Origin: Aldehydirespirator sp965220345
GTDB lineage: Bacteria; Actinomycetota; Acidimicrobiia; Acidimicrobiales; Aldehydirespiratoraceae
Assembly (NCBI GenBank): GCA_965220345.1
Contig: OZ244822.1
Span: 186,001 to 250,000, forward strand
Direction of reading: 5' to 3'
Length of the DNA stretch: 64,000 bases
Under the pieces are notes generated by a model that was not told the DNA's origin, searched no databases, and saw nothing but the letters and a program-made list of their open reading frames with translations. The number at the start of each line of letters is the position of its first letter. The first letter of the stretch is position 1. The position numbers were made by a program, and so were the translations under genes. This document shows, one piece after another, positions 8,203 through 17,788 of the stretch.

Positions 8203-9727
8203 CAGAGGCCCGCAAAGCGCTGATATCTGAGCAGCTGTGAGAGCTTGGCAGCACTTTGCCAGGGTTCATGCGACAATAAGGATCAAACGATGACCGCAGC
8301 CAGCTTTGCTGCTCCAAGTCAACCGCACTGAACATACGGTTCATGTAGTCGCGTTTTTCTACTCCGATGCCGTGCTCACCGGTGAGAGCACCGCCCATAT
8401 CCAGCGACAACTCGATTATCTCACGGCCTGCCGCATGAACCCGCTCGCGCACTCCAGGCACCCGCGAGTCATATGCCAAAAGAGGATGCAGGTTGCCGTC
8501 GCCAGCATGGAACACGTTGAGAACGATCAGGTCATGGCGGTCGACGATCTCATAGATCCGCTCCAGCACTTCCACAAGTCGGGTGCGCGGCACCACAGTA
8601 TCGTGCAAGTAGTAGTCGGGCATCACGTTAGCCACCGCACCAAAAGCGCTTTTGCGGCCCTTCCATAGTCGAGCCCGTTCGTCCTCGTCAGCAGCGGTGC
8701 GAACTGTCGCTGCCTGGTTGGCTTCAGCGACTTCGGCGATTCTCGCACCGGCGATAGCCACGCCACTTGGAGCACCGTCCACTTCCACAAGTAGCACCGC
8801 GGCAGCGTCTTTGGGGTAACCAGCTTGAGCGAAATCTTCCACAGCAGCCACGCAGCGCTGATCCATCATCTCAATCGCTGCGGGTACGATCCCGGCTGCG
8901 ATGATGGCGCTGACTGTGGCCGCAGCGTTAGATACATCATCGAAAGCCAGCATCATGGTTCGCACTGCTGGCGGATTAGGCGTGAGACGCACCGCCACGG
9001 CTGTAGCCACACCACACATACCTTCGGAGCCGACAAAAGCTCCTCGCAGGTCATACCCCGCAGGTTCAGCAGTCAAATCGCCCAGAGTCACCACCGCAGC
9101 GTCCGACATCACTGCTTCAATAGCCAGCACATGAGCGCTGGTCACGCCGTATGCCAGACAGTGGGGGCCGCCTGAATTATTGGCAACATTGCCGCCGATA
9201 GTGCAAACGCTCTGACTGGAAGGATCCGGCGCGAAATGAACGCCGTACGGAGCTAAAGCCCGACTGAGATCAAGGTTGACTATGCCGGGCTGCACCCAAG
9301 CTATGCCGTTGTTGACATCAACCGACAGCAGCTTGTTCATACGGGTTGTGGACACCACCACCGGCCGTCCCAGAGGTGCAGCACCACCGGCGAGTCCAGT
9401 GCCAGCACCTCGCGGCGACACCGCCCGACCGTGGCGGATAGCCGCCTGCACGCAAGCTACGACATCCTCAGTGGATTCAGGGAAGCAGACCGGGCCAGCG
9501 TTACCTTCACGATAAATGGAAGCATCACGCGAGGCCAGATAACGCGCTGCGGTGTCGGCACGCACTCGATCAGCCCCCAAGGCACGAGCCAAGTCGGCGA
9601 CCAGAGCTGTGTCATCGCTGTCAGCGGTGTCACTAGTTGCGCCCGAGTCAACAACCGATGTGACCTCATCGTGGCCACGCCGACGAGACTGCAACACACG
9701 ACGGGTAGCGGCAAGCACAGAAACCAT
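8180..9727 (-). CDS. glcD: Glycolate oxidase catalytic subunit GlcD (FAD-linked oxidase)
   Basis: This 515-residue FAD enzyme of the vanillyl-alcohol-oxidase superfamily oxidises glycolate or a related 2-hydroxy acid. FAD-binding residues are in SPRGAGTGLAGGA near residue 101, with GGNVANNSGGPH near 180. The C-terminal domain has FHAGDGNLHPLL and GEHGIGVEK near 480, both typical of GlcD and D-lactate dehydrogenases. The first 35 or so residues are Asp/Ser/Thr-rich and outside the family core, so the true start may be internal. Presence of glcE and glcF directly downstream supports glycolate rather than D-lactate as substrate. Confidence 0.92.
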   Translation of the reverse strand: MVSVLAATRRVLQSRRRGHDEVTSVVDSGATSDTADSDDTALVADLARALGADRVRADTAARYLASRDASIYREGNAGPVCFPESTEDVVACVQAAIRHGRAVSPRGAGTGLAGGAAPLGRPVVVSTTRMNKLLSVDVNNGIAWVQPGIVNLDLSRALAPYGVHFAPDPSSQSVCTIGGNVANNSGGPHCLAYGVTSAHVLAIEAVMSDAAVVTLGDLTAEPAGYDLRGAFVGSEGMCGVATAVAVRLTPNPPAVRTMMLAFDDVSNAAATVSAIIAAGIVPAAIEMMDQRCVAAVEDFAQAGYPKDAAAVLLVEVDGAPSGVAIAGARIAEVAEANQAATVRTAADEDERARLWKGRKSAFGAVANVMPDYYLHDTVVPRTRLVEVLERIYEIVDRHDLIVLNVFHAGDGNLHPLLAYDSRVPGVRERVHAAGREIIELSLDMGGALTGEHGIGVEKRDYMNRMFSAVDLEQQSWLRSSFDPYCRMNPGKVLPSSHSCSDISALRASDAAGVWG

Positions 9728-9807
9728 GCCCTAAACCCTAATACACGCTTGAACTAGCAACCCACTCTCAAGTGTGGCATCCCCGAGACTGCGAATTAAG
9801 AATTAGG

Positions 9808-11115
9808 ATGACAGCAATGACCGCAACCGATATCTCGTCGTATCATCGGGCACCTGAGCAAGCACCCGAAGAGCCGCAGGGTTGCCCTTTCAACGATTTC
9901 AATCCTTTCGCAGCCGATTATCAGACCGACCCTTATGCAGTGCTTAACGGGCTGCGTGACACGCCAGTGTTTTACTCACGCAAGTTGGGTTACCTGGTAG
10001 TCACTCGCATGGCTGATGTCAGCGCAATCTTTTTGAATCCCGAAACGTTCGGCTCACAAAACGTGCAGGATCCAGTGTTTCCTCTCGGCCACGGCGCACA
10101 GTCGGTAGTGAGCGCGCCTGACTTCAACCCAGTGGCGGTGATGTCCAACCGTCAACCTCCTGACCACGGCCGGATCCGCAGCCACACTAAGCAGGGCTTC
10201 TCCAACCGCCGTATGCGCATTCTTGAGCCCTATATCCGCAGTCGTAGCCATGCCCTGGCTGACAAACTGTTGGCAGCAGGCTCACCTGCGGACTTTGCGT
10301 CGTTGTTCGCTCATCGGTTGCCCGGCGAGACGATCTTCCGCTTTATCGGATTCCCTTCAAGCGACGATGAGCAGCTCATGGAGTGGTGCTCTGACCGTCT
10401 GGCTTTTACTTGGGGCAAGCCTTCAGAAACCGAGCAGACCGAGATCGCCCAAAAGATGCTGGCCTACTGGCGCTACTGCCGCGACTTCGTAGCTTCCAAG
10501 GCCGACAATCCCGGCGATGATTTCACTTCAGAACTGCTGGCAGTGCATCACAGCAACCCTGAAGAACTCTCCCACCAAGAGGTTGAGTCGATCGTCTACG
10601 GCTTGTCGTTTGCGGGACATGAGATCGTCACCAACTTTTTGTCCAATGCGCTGATTTGCTTGCTGCCGAGGCGCAGCCAATGGAATGCTCTTTGTGCAGA
10701 CCCGTCGCTTATCGCTGGCGCGCTTGAGGAGGTGCTGCGCTTCGAGTCGCCTCAAACCAGCTGGCGGCGAGTAACCAATCACGACACAGAAATTGCTGGC
10801 GTTAAAGTTCCGGCGGGAACCAACATTCTGCTGAGTTTGGCAGCCGCCAATCACGAGCCGGAATGCTTTGGCGATCCCGACCAATTCGACATTCACAGAC
10901 CTGATGCTCGCAACCACATCTCTTTCGGCAAGGGCATCCACTTCTGCCTCGGGGCTCGGCTGGCACGTCTTGAAGCTGCTGTTGCTCTGGAGGTGCTAAC
11001 CAAGCGTGTGCCGTCGCTGCGACTAGTAGAAGGACAGAGCTTGGAGCGCTTCGCCAACATCACCTTCCGCGGACCCAAGAGCCTGCTGGTGGCTTGGGAT
11101 GAGCCGACTGGCTAG
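9808..11115 (+). CDS. Cytochrome P450 monooxygenase
   Basis: This is a soluble class I bacterial P450 of 435 residues. The ExxR motif (EEVLRFES) is near residue 307 and the heme-thiolate loop FGKGIHFCLGARLA has its cysteine near residue 380. The I-helix reads SFAGHEIVTNF: the acidic residue is present, and the usual Thr pair is replaced by Val-Thr one position on. The ATG at 9808 is preferred over an upstream in-frame ATG at 9772, because a purine-rich attagg lies just before it and homology starts shortly after. It is divergent from glcD with a short shared promoter region. No ferredoxin or reductase gene is adjacent, so the substrate is unknown. Confidence 0.92.
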   Translation: MTAMTATDISSYHRAPEQAPEEPQGCPFNDFNPFAADYQTDPYAVLNGLRDTPVFYSRKLGYLVVTRMADVSAIFLNPETFGSQNVQDPVFPLGHGAQSVVSAPDFNPVAVMSNRQPPDHGRIRSHTKQGFSNRRMRILEPYIRSRSHALADKLLAAGSPADFASLFAHRLPGETIFRFIGFPSSDDEQLMEWCSDRLAFTWGKPSETEQTEIAQKMLAYWRYCRDFVASKADNPGDDFTSELLAVHHSNPEELSHQEVESIVYGLSFAGHEIVTNFLSNALICLLPRRSQWNALCADPSLIAGALEEVLRFESPQTSWRRVTNHDTEIAGVKVPAGTNILLSLAAANHEPECFGDPDQFDIHRPDARNHISFGKGIHFCLGARLARLEAAVALEVLTKRVPSLRLVEGQSLERFANITFRGPKSLLVAWDEPTG

Positions 11116-11480
11116 CCAGGGCAGCCGGTGAAACCTGGATCCGGTCCAGGCTGTTCGGGCGGAGCGAAGAAATCGTTCTCGGTGTCGGAAAGTTGTCTGA
11201 GCCTGCGCATCATCGCTCGGCGTTCAGCTTCCAGATAGAGGTAGCGCTGCACGTCGCTGGGAGTGTCGTCGCTCATGAACATGTCAATAGCCACAGGATC
11301 GCGGCACATCTCCTCTCGTATCTCTTTGCGAGTAACAGAGCCTGGGCGGAAGCGAGCATCTCGCAAACGTTTCATGTGTTGGCGGTACCAGCCGTTACGG
11401 GCGATCGGGACGATCAGACCCAGGTTGAACATGGTCAGTCCGAAGACCACCAGTGCTGCGCTTGTCAAAAATGATGACAT
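11112..11480 (-). CDS. Small membrane protein, unknown function
   Basis: This is a 122-residue protein with one N-terminal hydrophobic segment (about residues 4-26, TSAALVVFGLTMFNLGLIVPIA). A basic helical region follows (RQHMKRLRDARFRPGSV), then an acidic segment, and a proline-rich tail. I do not recognise the family. A good Shine-Dalgarno (ggaaggaag) precedes the ATG at 11480, and a TATAAT hexamer lies about 21 bases further upstream. The gene is convergent with the P450 and overlaps its last four bases. Confidence 0.65.
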   Translation of the reverse strand: MSSFLTSAALVVFGLTMFNLGLIVPIARNGWYRQHMKRLRDARFRPGSVTRKEIREEMCRDPVAIDMFMSDDTPSDVQRYLYLEAERRAMMRRLRQLSDTENDFFAPPEQPGPDPGFTGCPG

Positions 11481-11500
11481 TGCCTGCTTCTTCCTTCCTA

Positions 11501-11533
11501 TTATACTTAGCCAAGTCCACCCAATCTGGACTT
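11501..11533 (-). promoter_or_regulatory. Candidate promoter with inverted repeat
   Basis: Read on the minus strand, TATAAT lies at 11506-11501, upstream of the small membrane protein. A perfect 7-bp inverted repeat, AAGTCCA at 11513-11519 and TGGACTT at 11527-11533 with a 7-base spacer, covers the position expected for the -35 region. This arrangement would suit a repressor operator. Alternatively the repeat plus the following TTTTAC on the plus strand could act as a weak terminator. Confidence 0.4.
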
Positions 11534-11610
11534 TTACTGTATTTTGAGTATATCTAATGTTTTTTCGTTTGCAATCTAGACTTGAGAAAAGCCGTTAGGC
11601 TCGCTCGGTC

Positions 11611-12708
11611 ATGCCAACAGCCATCACCGGGACCGGGGTAGCAGTTCCGCCGAACGTCGTCACCAACGACGACCTGACCCGGATCATGGACACCACCGAC
11701 GAATGGATCCGCTCGCGAACTGGAGTCGTGTCGCGGCGTTTCGTTGATCCCGGCATCGCAACTTCGGACCTAGCCGCAGAGGCAGTTCTGGCAGCGCTCA
11801 ACGATGCCAGCATCAGCGGCGATGAAGTCAGTGCTGTGGTGTGTGCCACCATGACCCCTGACCGTCAAAACCCAGGCATCGCTGGCGCAGTGCAGCACAA
11901 GGCTGGCCTCGTTAATGCCTCGGTATTTGATATTCGCCAGCAGTGCGCTGGGTTCTTGTTCGGCTTAGACATTGGCGACATGCTGGTAAGCACAGGGCGC
12001 GCCGAGGTTGTGGTGGTGGTCGGCGCGGAAGTGCATGCGGGCTACCTGCCGTGGGGTGATGCTTGGGAGATTGTTCTAGGCAGAAGCGACCGCTGCCCCA
12101 GCAGCGAAGAACGGGCGCTGGCTACCGAGCATCGAGCCTGGAGCGTGCTGTTCGGTGACGGGGCCGGGGCCGTAGTGCTGCAGCAGCAGCCGATTAAGTC
12201 GCTTTCGACGCTAGAGACTGAAGGAATCCTGCACTCGGTGCTCAAAACCGACGGTGCCCACTCGGATCTGATTGAGGTTCCGGGCTTGGGATCAGCGCAG
12301 CGCCCCTACGCCGATGCTGCACAGATCGCCGCTGGTTTGCATCACCCGAAAATGAATGGCGGAGGGCTCTACCGGTTGGCAGTGGAAACCATGCCCGCAG
12401 CAGTGCGTGAAGCCCTTGAGGCGGCGCACTGCAAAGTTGATGACCTAGATCTGGTGGTAGCTCATCAAGCCAACGACCGCATCCTGGAAGGTGCCCGGCG
12501 ACGCTTAGGGGTTGACGATGCTGTGATGCCTTCCAATATCGCGCATTGGGGCAACACCACAGCGGCCACTCTGCCGATCGCCTATCACGAAGCCCGCCAA
12601 CAAGGACAAGTGACTCCCGGTGCTTTGGTGGCTTTCACCAGCTTCGGTGCCGGGGCGCACTGGGGAGCTTTGATCTACCGCGAGCCCGAAACCGCTGACA
12701 AATGCTGA
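11611..12708 (+). CDS. 3-oxoacyl-ACP synthase III (FabH/OleA-like thiolase-fold condensing enzyme)
   Basis: This 365-residue enzyme has the ketosynthase III triad: Cys near 112 in IRQQCAGFLFGLD, His near 285 in VVAHQANDRILEG, and Asn near 315 in AHWGNTTAATLP. The FGDGAGAVVLQ loop is also typical. It would condense an acyl-CoA with malonyl-ACP or a second acyl chain. An insert near residue 155 (LGRSDRCPSSEERALA) lengthens it beyond the roughly 330 residues of standard FabH. That and the isolated location away from fab genes suggest a secondary-metabolism or OleA-like role rather than primary fatty-acid initiation. It probably forms a two-gene unit with the DUF1295 gene seven bases downstream. 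Confidence 0.85.
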   Translation: MPTAITGTGVAVPPNVVTNDDLTRIMDTTDEWIRSRTGVVSRRFVDPGIATSDLAAEAVLAALNDASISGDEVSAVVCATMTPDRQNPGIAGAVQHKAGLVNASVFDIRQQCAGFLFGLDIGDMLVSTGRAEVVVVVGAEVHAGYLPWGDAWEIVLGRSDRCPSSEERALATEHRAWSVLFGDGAGAVVLQQQPIKSLSTLETEGILHSVLKTDGAHSDLIEVPGLGSAQRPYADAAQIAAGLHHPKMNGGGLYRLAVETMPAAVREALEAAHCKVDDLDLVVAHQANDRILEGARRRLGVDDAVMPSNIAHWGNTTAATLPIAYHEARQQGQVTPGALVAFTSFGAGAHWGALIYREPETADKC

Positions 12709-12715
12709 GCGCATC

Positions 12716-13495
12716 GTGAGCGCTTTGGGGACTTTCGGTATAGCTGCGGCGGTCAGCGCATTGCTGGTGATCGGCTGCTGGTTGGTCAGCCTGATCAAAC
12801 GCGACGCTTCAATCATTGATCCGTTGTGGTCACTAATCTTTGTGGCAATCGCTTGGGCGGTGTGGGGTTTCAGCGACGATGTCGGCGGGGGTCGGGCGAC
12901 GCTGATGCTGGTGATGGTCACGATTTGGGGGCTGCGGTTGAGTATTCATTTGACTGTTCGCAAATGGGGCGAGCCTGAAGACTTCCGTTATCAGGCATTC
13001 CGGGCTCGCTGGCAGCCGTTCTGGTTGATGAGTTTGCCTGTTGTGTTCCTGCTGCAGGGTGTCTTGGCGTTGGTGGTATCGCTGCCTCTGCAAGCAGTCT
13101 TGAGCGATGCGGATTCATCGGGTTTGGGTTGGCTGGACTGGGTTGGTGCAACTATCTGGGCGGTGGGTTTGATCTTTGAGTCGGTCGGTGATGAACAGCT
13201 GCGCCGCTTCAAAGCCGACGAAGTCAACCGTGGCAAGGTTATGGATAAGGGCTTGTGGCGTTACACCCGTCATCCCAACTATTTCGGTGACAGCGTGGTG
13301 TGGTGGGGTATCTGGCTGGTAGCTGTCGCTGCTGGAGCGTGGTGGACCCTTTTAGGCCCGGTGTTGATGACATACCTGCTAGTTCGCGTGTCGGGAGTGG
13401 CGATGCTTGAGCGAAAAATCGGCAAGCGTCGCCCCGGCTACGACGGCTACATCGCCCGCACCAGCGCTTTTGTGCCAAGGCCACCTCGACGCTAA
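12716..13495 (+). CDS. DUF1295 / steroid 5-alpha-reductase-like membrane protein
   Basis: This integral membrane protein of 259 residues has about six hydrophobic segments. The C-terminal motif GLWRYTRHPNYFGDSVVWWG is the signature of DUF1295, related to isoprenylcysteine methyltransferases and 5-alpha steroid reductases. The start is GTG at 12716, seven bases after the upstream stop; the ATG at 12705 is out of frame. Family members are thought to reduce or methylate lipids using NAD(P)H or SAM, but the activity here is not known. The neighbouring ketosynthase suggests a lipid-like substrate. Confidence 0.85.
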   Translation: MSALGTFGIAAAVSALLVIGCWLVSLIKRDASIIDPLWSLIFVAIAWAVWGFSDDVGGGRATLMLVMVTIWGLRLSIHLTVRKWGEPEDFRYQAFRARWQPFWLMSLPVVFLLQGVLALVVSLPLQAVLSDADSSGLGWLDWVGATIWAVGLIFESVGDEQLRRFKADEVNRGKVMDKGLWRYTRHPNYFGDSVVWWGIWLVAVAAGAWWTLLGPVLMTYLLVRVSGVAMLERKIGKRRPGYDGYIARTSAFVPRPPRR

Positions 13496-13571
13496 AGCTG
13501 GCCTGATAGCGCCTAGTTGTAGTCCAGTCCCGTTTTTGACGTAGTTGACCGCATATAGCACGGTAACTGCA

Positions 13572-15668
13572 TCAAGAATGGGTTGGAACTTTCTTGTAGA
13601 CACGCGATCTGCGGAACTCTTTGATCACGCCTGTGCTTGAGGCCACCAGCACCGCACCACCGATCATGGTCAACAGCGCGCCGACACCGGTCAGATAACT
13701 GGGATCAGCCGAACGAACATGAGTAGCGACCCAGGCCAGCGCAACGCAGCAGACACCGACACCGAGACCCGCGACCACAGCGCTATAGATCCACTGCCTT
13801 TGTTCGTTGCGACGTAAAACTCCCACAGCAGGCACACTCGCTGCCAAGCCCAGAGCCGCAACAATCACTGAAAGAGTGCCCAGGCCGGGGCCGGAGCTAC
13901 TGACACCGTCGGTTACTACCAGCCTTTCGGTGGCGAGTTGTGAAGAGAGCGCAGCTATTTCCGCGGCTACCACCCCAGCCTGGGTGGGATCAGCGGCTGC
14001 TTTGGCTCTCAGTTCCTCTATGAGTGCCTCGGTCTCAGCAGTTATCACCACGTCACTGCGCTGATCGAAGCTCCATCCCGACACGGCACCCACAGCCACG
14101 AGCGACCCAGCCAACACAGCGGCGGCTAGACGACCCCAGCTGGGCCTTGCACTCAGGGAACGCTTCGGCGAACACGGCGCTACGCGTATCCACGAAACCG
14201 CTCCCAACGAAGCAAGCAGCGCTCCCCCGAAAGCCGCGAACGCTCCAGAGCCGACGCTGTATTCGACGGCATTGTCAGTAGGCGAAGCCAACAGATAACA
14301 GGCTGTCAGCACCAGCAGCGCCAGCGACATGAGCACTGCGCCGTCGCTGCTCCAGAGTCTAGGCCCGCGCCCCGCAGAGATCAGCGTGGAAACAGTCGCA
14401 GCAGCGATCATCAGACCCAAGCCCAGAGTCAAATAGCCGAACCATGAGCCTCCAGATGCCGAGAGTCCGCTGAAGGATTCGCCGATTAGATCTTCATCAG
14501 CCCGTCGCCCGTAGGCACTGATAAACCCTGCGTCATTGCTCCAAGTCATAAACACTGACACGACAGCGATCAGCCCGCCAGCGGCTGTTACCAAAGCCGA
14601 GCGCCGCTCCCGCGAACCGACAGCAGCGAAAGGTGGCTCAGTGTCTTCGGCGGGCTGAGCGTCAGGTGCAGCGCTGTCGGTGCCAAGCAGTTCTTCGGGA
14701 TCACGGCGATGCATCCAGGCAAGCCTGACACGCTTGAACAAGCCGATGCCTTCGGTTCCTTCAGGTTGCGAGATTCGGTCCAGCACTACCGCAACCAAAA
14801 AGAACGCCAATCCGCTGGACATGCCTTTGGCAACATCTTGAGTAGAGACCGCTTGGAACAGCACCAAACCCAAACCTCCAGCAGCCATGATGGCCGCGAT
14901 ACCCAACATCGATATAGCCAACAGCAAGGTCTGGTTGATGCCGGTCATGATGGCGGGCCGAGCCAGCGGCAGTTGCACATCGGTCAGCACCCGCCATTCG
15001 GGCGCACCGTAGGCGCGGCTCGCCTCCACCACATCTTCAGGCACTTGACGAACCCCGAGATTGGTTAGACGAACCAGCGGCGGCAATGCGAACACCATCG
15101 TCACCATCGTGGCCGACACTGTGCCAATGCCGAAAAAGAATATGAACGGCAGCATGTAAACGAATGAATGCACTACCTGCATTCCGTCCAGCACCGGCCG
15201 AACGACACGCCAAATCCCGTCAACTCGTCCGCAGGCAACACCGAGAGGTATGCCAATGACCACGCACAACAGCACCGCCACACCCACAAAGCCAATAGTG
15301 CGAGCGGTCTGGAACCAGTAATTATTGCCCAAAATGGCGCACAAGCTCAAAGCGACCGCCGCAAAGGCACCGACCTTCACGTTGCGTGCCAGAGTGCCGA
15401 TAAAGAAGAACGCGGCCACTACTAGCACCCAAGGTGCAGGCTCCAGCACGTCTTCTACTAGGAACCCGATCAACAAGTTGAAGGGCCATTCGATGACGGA
15501 AAGCGGCCACTCCAACCTCACCGCGATCCAGTCCACGGCCTGATCGCCCCAGGCACCCACAGGTATTTCGAACTGATCCAGGACTTCGTCGTCAAAGAAC
15601 CCTGGATCTGGCGAATCGGAGTTGCTCTGCTGAGCCTGTAGGGCTACTTGGTGAACCTGCGACATCAT
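13572..15668 (-). CDS. ABC permease, betaine/proline (ProW/OpuAB) type, with fused C-terminal membrane domain (copy 1)
   Basis: Of 698 residues, about 1-100 form an N-terminal region with one or two hydrophobic segments. Residues 110-320 form the ProW-type permease with the EAA loop VEASRAYGAPEWRVLTDVQLP near 235. After a charged linker (about 325-365), roughly 330 further residues contain about eight more hydrophobic segments with no family I can name. ProW and OpuAB are about 280-350 residues, so this copy is twice the normal size. It overlaps copy 2 by four bases (ATGA) and is the last gene of the ATPase-permease-permease operon. It probably imports a quaternary amine or other osmolyte; substrate is inferred from the family only. 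Confidence 0.88.
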   Translation of the reverse strand: MMSQVHQVALQAQQSNSDSPDPGFFDDEVLDQFEIPVGAWGDQAVDWIAVRLEWPLSVIEWPFNLLIGFLVEDVLEPAPWVLVVAAFFFIGTLARNVKVGAFAAVALSLCAILGNNYWFQTARTIGFVGVAVLLCVVIGIPLGVACGRVDGIWRVVRPVLDGMQVVHSFVYMLPFIFFFGIGTVSATMVTMVFALPPLVRLTNLGVRQVPEDVVEASRAYGAPEWRVLTDVQLPLARPAIMTGINQTLLLAISMLGIAAIMAAGGLGLVLFQAVSTQDVAKGMSSGLAFFLVAVVLDRISQPEGTEGIGLFKRVRLAWMHRRDPEELLGTDSAAPDAQPAEDTEPPFAAVGSRERRSALVTAAGGLIAVVSVFMTWSNDAGFISAYGRRADEDLIGESFSGLSASGGSWFGYLTLGLGLMIAAATVSTLISAGRGPRLWSSDGAVLMSLALLVLTACYLLASPTDNAVEYSVGSGAFAAFGGALLASLGAVSWIRVAPCSPKRSLSARPSWGRLAAAVLAGSLVAVGAVSGWSFDQRSDVVITAETEALIEELRAKAAADPTQAGVVAAEIAALSSQLATERLVVTDGVSSSGPGLGTLSVIVAALGLAASVPAVGVLRRNEQRQWIYSAVVAGLGVGVCCVALAWVATHVRSADPSYLTGVGALLTMIGGAVLVASSTGVIKEFRRSRVYKKVPTHS

Positions 15669-17788
15669 TGCGATGCCGCCGTTGCGGTGCCTGCCGCTCC
15701 AGCAGGGGACTTCACCGTCTCAGATTTCACCGTCTCAGATTTTGCTGTCTCAGATTTCGCCACTTCAGGCGATATCGCCGAGTCATCGGAGGCGGCTGAC
15801 AGATCGACATCGTAGACCTCACCACGGCGGAACTCTCTGAGCACTGCGGCTGCTGTCGCTACCAGAGTCAGCCCTCCCACAACAGCCAGAAACGAGCCGA
15901 CCCCGCTGACGTAACCACTGTCCGCGGAGCGAACATGGGTTAACACCCAACCCAGACCGACACAAGCCGCACCTGAGCCGATGCCTGCGGTTACCGAACT
16001 CCAGAGCCACTGGCGATGCTCGTCGCGCCCAAACACTCCAGCTGCTGGCAATGCAGCAGCCAAAGCGGCTAGGGCCGCTAGTAACACCCAGATTCCTAGG
16101 CCAGCGCCAGCGCTGCTGATCCCGTTGATGATGACTCGGCCTCCGTCGACTATTTCAGGTCTCAGCCCCAGATCATCGGCATCGCGTTCGTCGAAACTCC
16201 AAGCCGAGACGGCCGCCACTCCCAAAGTCGCCGCAGCGAAAGCTGCACCTGCGATACGGCCCCAGGCGATCTTGGCTTTGAGCGGACGGGTCGCTACATG
16301 CGGTGCCGCTCGGATCCACAACAGCGACCCCAACGACGCGACTACGGCACCGCCAAGAGCTATCCATGCGCCAACACCCACGCTGTAGCCGACAGTGTTG
16401 TCATCAGGCGAAGCCGCCAGATAGCTGATCATCATTACCAGCGCTGCCAGCGACGCGATCACGGCGCTGTCCACAGCCAGCCACCGCGGAGTGCGGGCTG
16501 ACGCGAACCTTGCCACCGCCGCAGCAGCCACTACCTGCGATCCCAACAACAGCGCCAGAATTGCAAACCAGGAACCTCCCGATGCCGACAAGCCTGTGAA
16601 GGACTCACCCGAGCGTTGCTGGTCCGTGGCACGCCCGAAAGCACTCAAGAAGCCTGCGTCGCTGTTCCACACCAGAAACACCGAAAAAATTGTCAACAAT
16701 CCCCCGACAGCAGTCACCACAAGGGCACGCCTCTCAGCAACACTAAGCGGCACCAAACGTCCAGATGGGTGCCCAGAATCCACCACGGGCGTAGTGCCGA
16801 TTTCGGATCGGCGACTCTCCAGCAGAGCCTCAGGATTACGTCGCTGAGTCCAGGATTGGCGCATACGGCGAATCAAGCCCCCTGACTGTGACCCCTCAGG
16901 CTGAGAAATCCGGTCGAACACCACCGCCACTAGATAGAAAGCCAGCCCTCCGGCCACGCCCTCGGTCACGCTTTGACGGCTAATCGCACCGAACAGCAGC
17001 GCACCCAAACCTTGAGCCCCCATAATCGCAGCGATACCCAGCATTGATATGGCTAACAGCAGGGTCTGGTTGACTCCAGTCATGATGGCGGCACGAGCCA
17101 AAGGCAGTTGCACATCAATCAGCACCCGCCATTCAGGCGCGCCGTATGCCCGGGATGCCTCCACCACATCGTCGGGCACTTGGCGAATCCCGAGGTTGGT
17201 GAGACGTACCAACGGTGGCAACGCAAAAGCCATGGTCACGATAGTGGCACCCACATTGCCGATACCGAAGAAGGCAATGAACGGCAGCATGTAAACGAAA
17301 GCGTGAACCACCTGCATGGCATCAAGCACCGGTCTCACGATCCGCCAAGCGGTATCTACCCGCGCGCAAAGTATTCCTAAGGGAATCCCGATCACCACAC
17401 ACAACAGCACCGCCACCACCACAAATCCGATGGTCTCAATGGTGGCATCCCAGTATCTAGGGCCGAGCAACCCGCAAAACGACAAGGCAGCCGCAGCAAA
17501 AATGCCGACACGGATGTTGCGTGCCAAGGTTCCGATCACGAAGAAGGCGACAACAACCCAGAACCAAGAGACCGGCTCCATGATGTCTCGAACGAGTAGA
17601 TCGTTGAGCGTCGTGAACGGCCATTTGATGGCTGACAGCAGCCACCGTAGGTTGTCAAGGATCCAGTCAATCGCTTGACCCATCCAGTCGCCGAACGGGA
17701 CGTAGAACTCGTCCAAGACACCGTTGTCGCTGAACCCGTATTCGGGAAGCTCGTTTCTGCCGGTGTCGGCCTGAGCAAACAAGCTCAC
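15665..17788 (-). CDS. ABC permease, betaine/proline (ProW/OpuAB) type, with fused C-terminal membrane domain (copy 2)
   Basis: This 707-residue paralog of the next gene has the same architecture: N-terminal segment, ProW permease core with VEASRAYGAPEWRVLIDVQLP, charged linker, and an additional C-terminal domain of about eight hydrophobic segments. The two are very similar in the permease core and more diverged in the C-terminal domain. The C-terminus ends in a repeated SETVK tail encoded by a 15-bp tandem repeat. The start is a GTG at 17788 that overlaps the ATPase stop (GTGA). The two permeases may form a heterodimer served by the single ATPase. Confidence 0.88.
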   Translation of the reverse strand: MSLFAQADTGRNELPEYGFSDNGVLDEFYVPFGDWMGQAIDWILDNLRWLLSAIKWPFTTLNDLLVRDIMEPVSWFWVVVAFFVIGTLARNIRVGIFAAAALSFCGLLGPRYWDATIETIGFVVVAVLLCVVIGIPLGILCARVDTAWRIVRPVLDAMQVVHAFVYMLPFIAFFGIGNVGATIVTMAFALPPLVRLTNLGIRQVPDDVVEASRAYGAPEWRVLIDVQLPLARAAIMTGVNQTLLLAISMLGIAAIMGAQGLGALLFGAISRQSVTEGVAGGLAFYLVAVVFDRISQPEGSQSGGLIRRMRQSWTQRRNPEALLESRRSEIGTTPVVDSGHPSGRLVPLSVAERRALVVTAVGGLLTIFSVFLVWNSDAGFLSAFGRATDQQRSGESFTGLSASGGSWFAILALLLGSQVVAAAAVARFASARTPRWLAVDSAVIASLAALVMMISYLAASPDDNTVGYSVGVGAWIALGGAVVASLGSLLWIRAAPHVATRPLKAKIAWGRIAGAAFAAATLGVAAVSAWSFDERDADDLGLRPEIVDGGRVIINGISSAGAGLGIWVLLAALAALAAALPAAGVFGRDEHRQWLWSSVTAGIGSGAACVGLGWVLTHVRSADSGYVSGVGSFLAVVGGLTLVATAAAVLREFRRGEVYDVDLSAASDDSAISPEVAKSETAKSETVKSETVKSPAGAAGTATAASQ
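15711..15770 (-). repeat. 15-bp tandem repeat in the 3' end of permease copy 2
   Basis: On the plus strand the unit ttcaccgtctcagat occurs at 15711-15725 and 15726-15740, then with changes at 15741-15755 and more degenerately at 15756-15770. It encodes the pentapeptide repeat KSETV/KSETA in the cytosolic or exported tail. Because the unit is a multiple of three, slippage would change tail length without breaking the frame. Confidence 0.85.
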
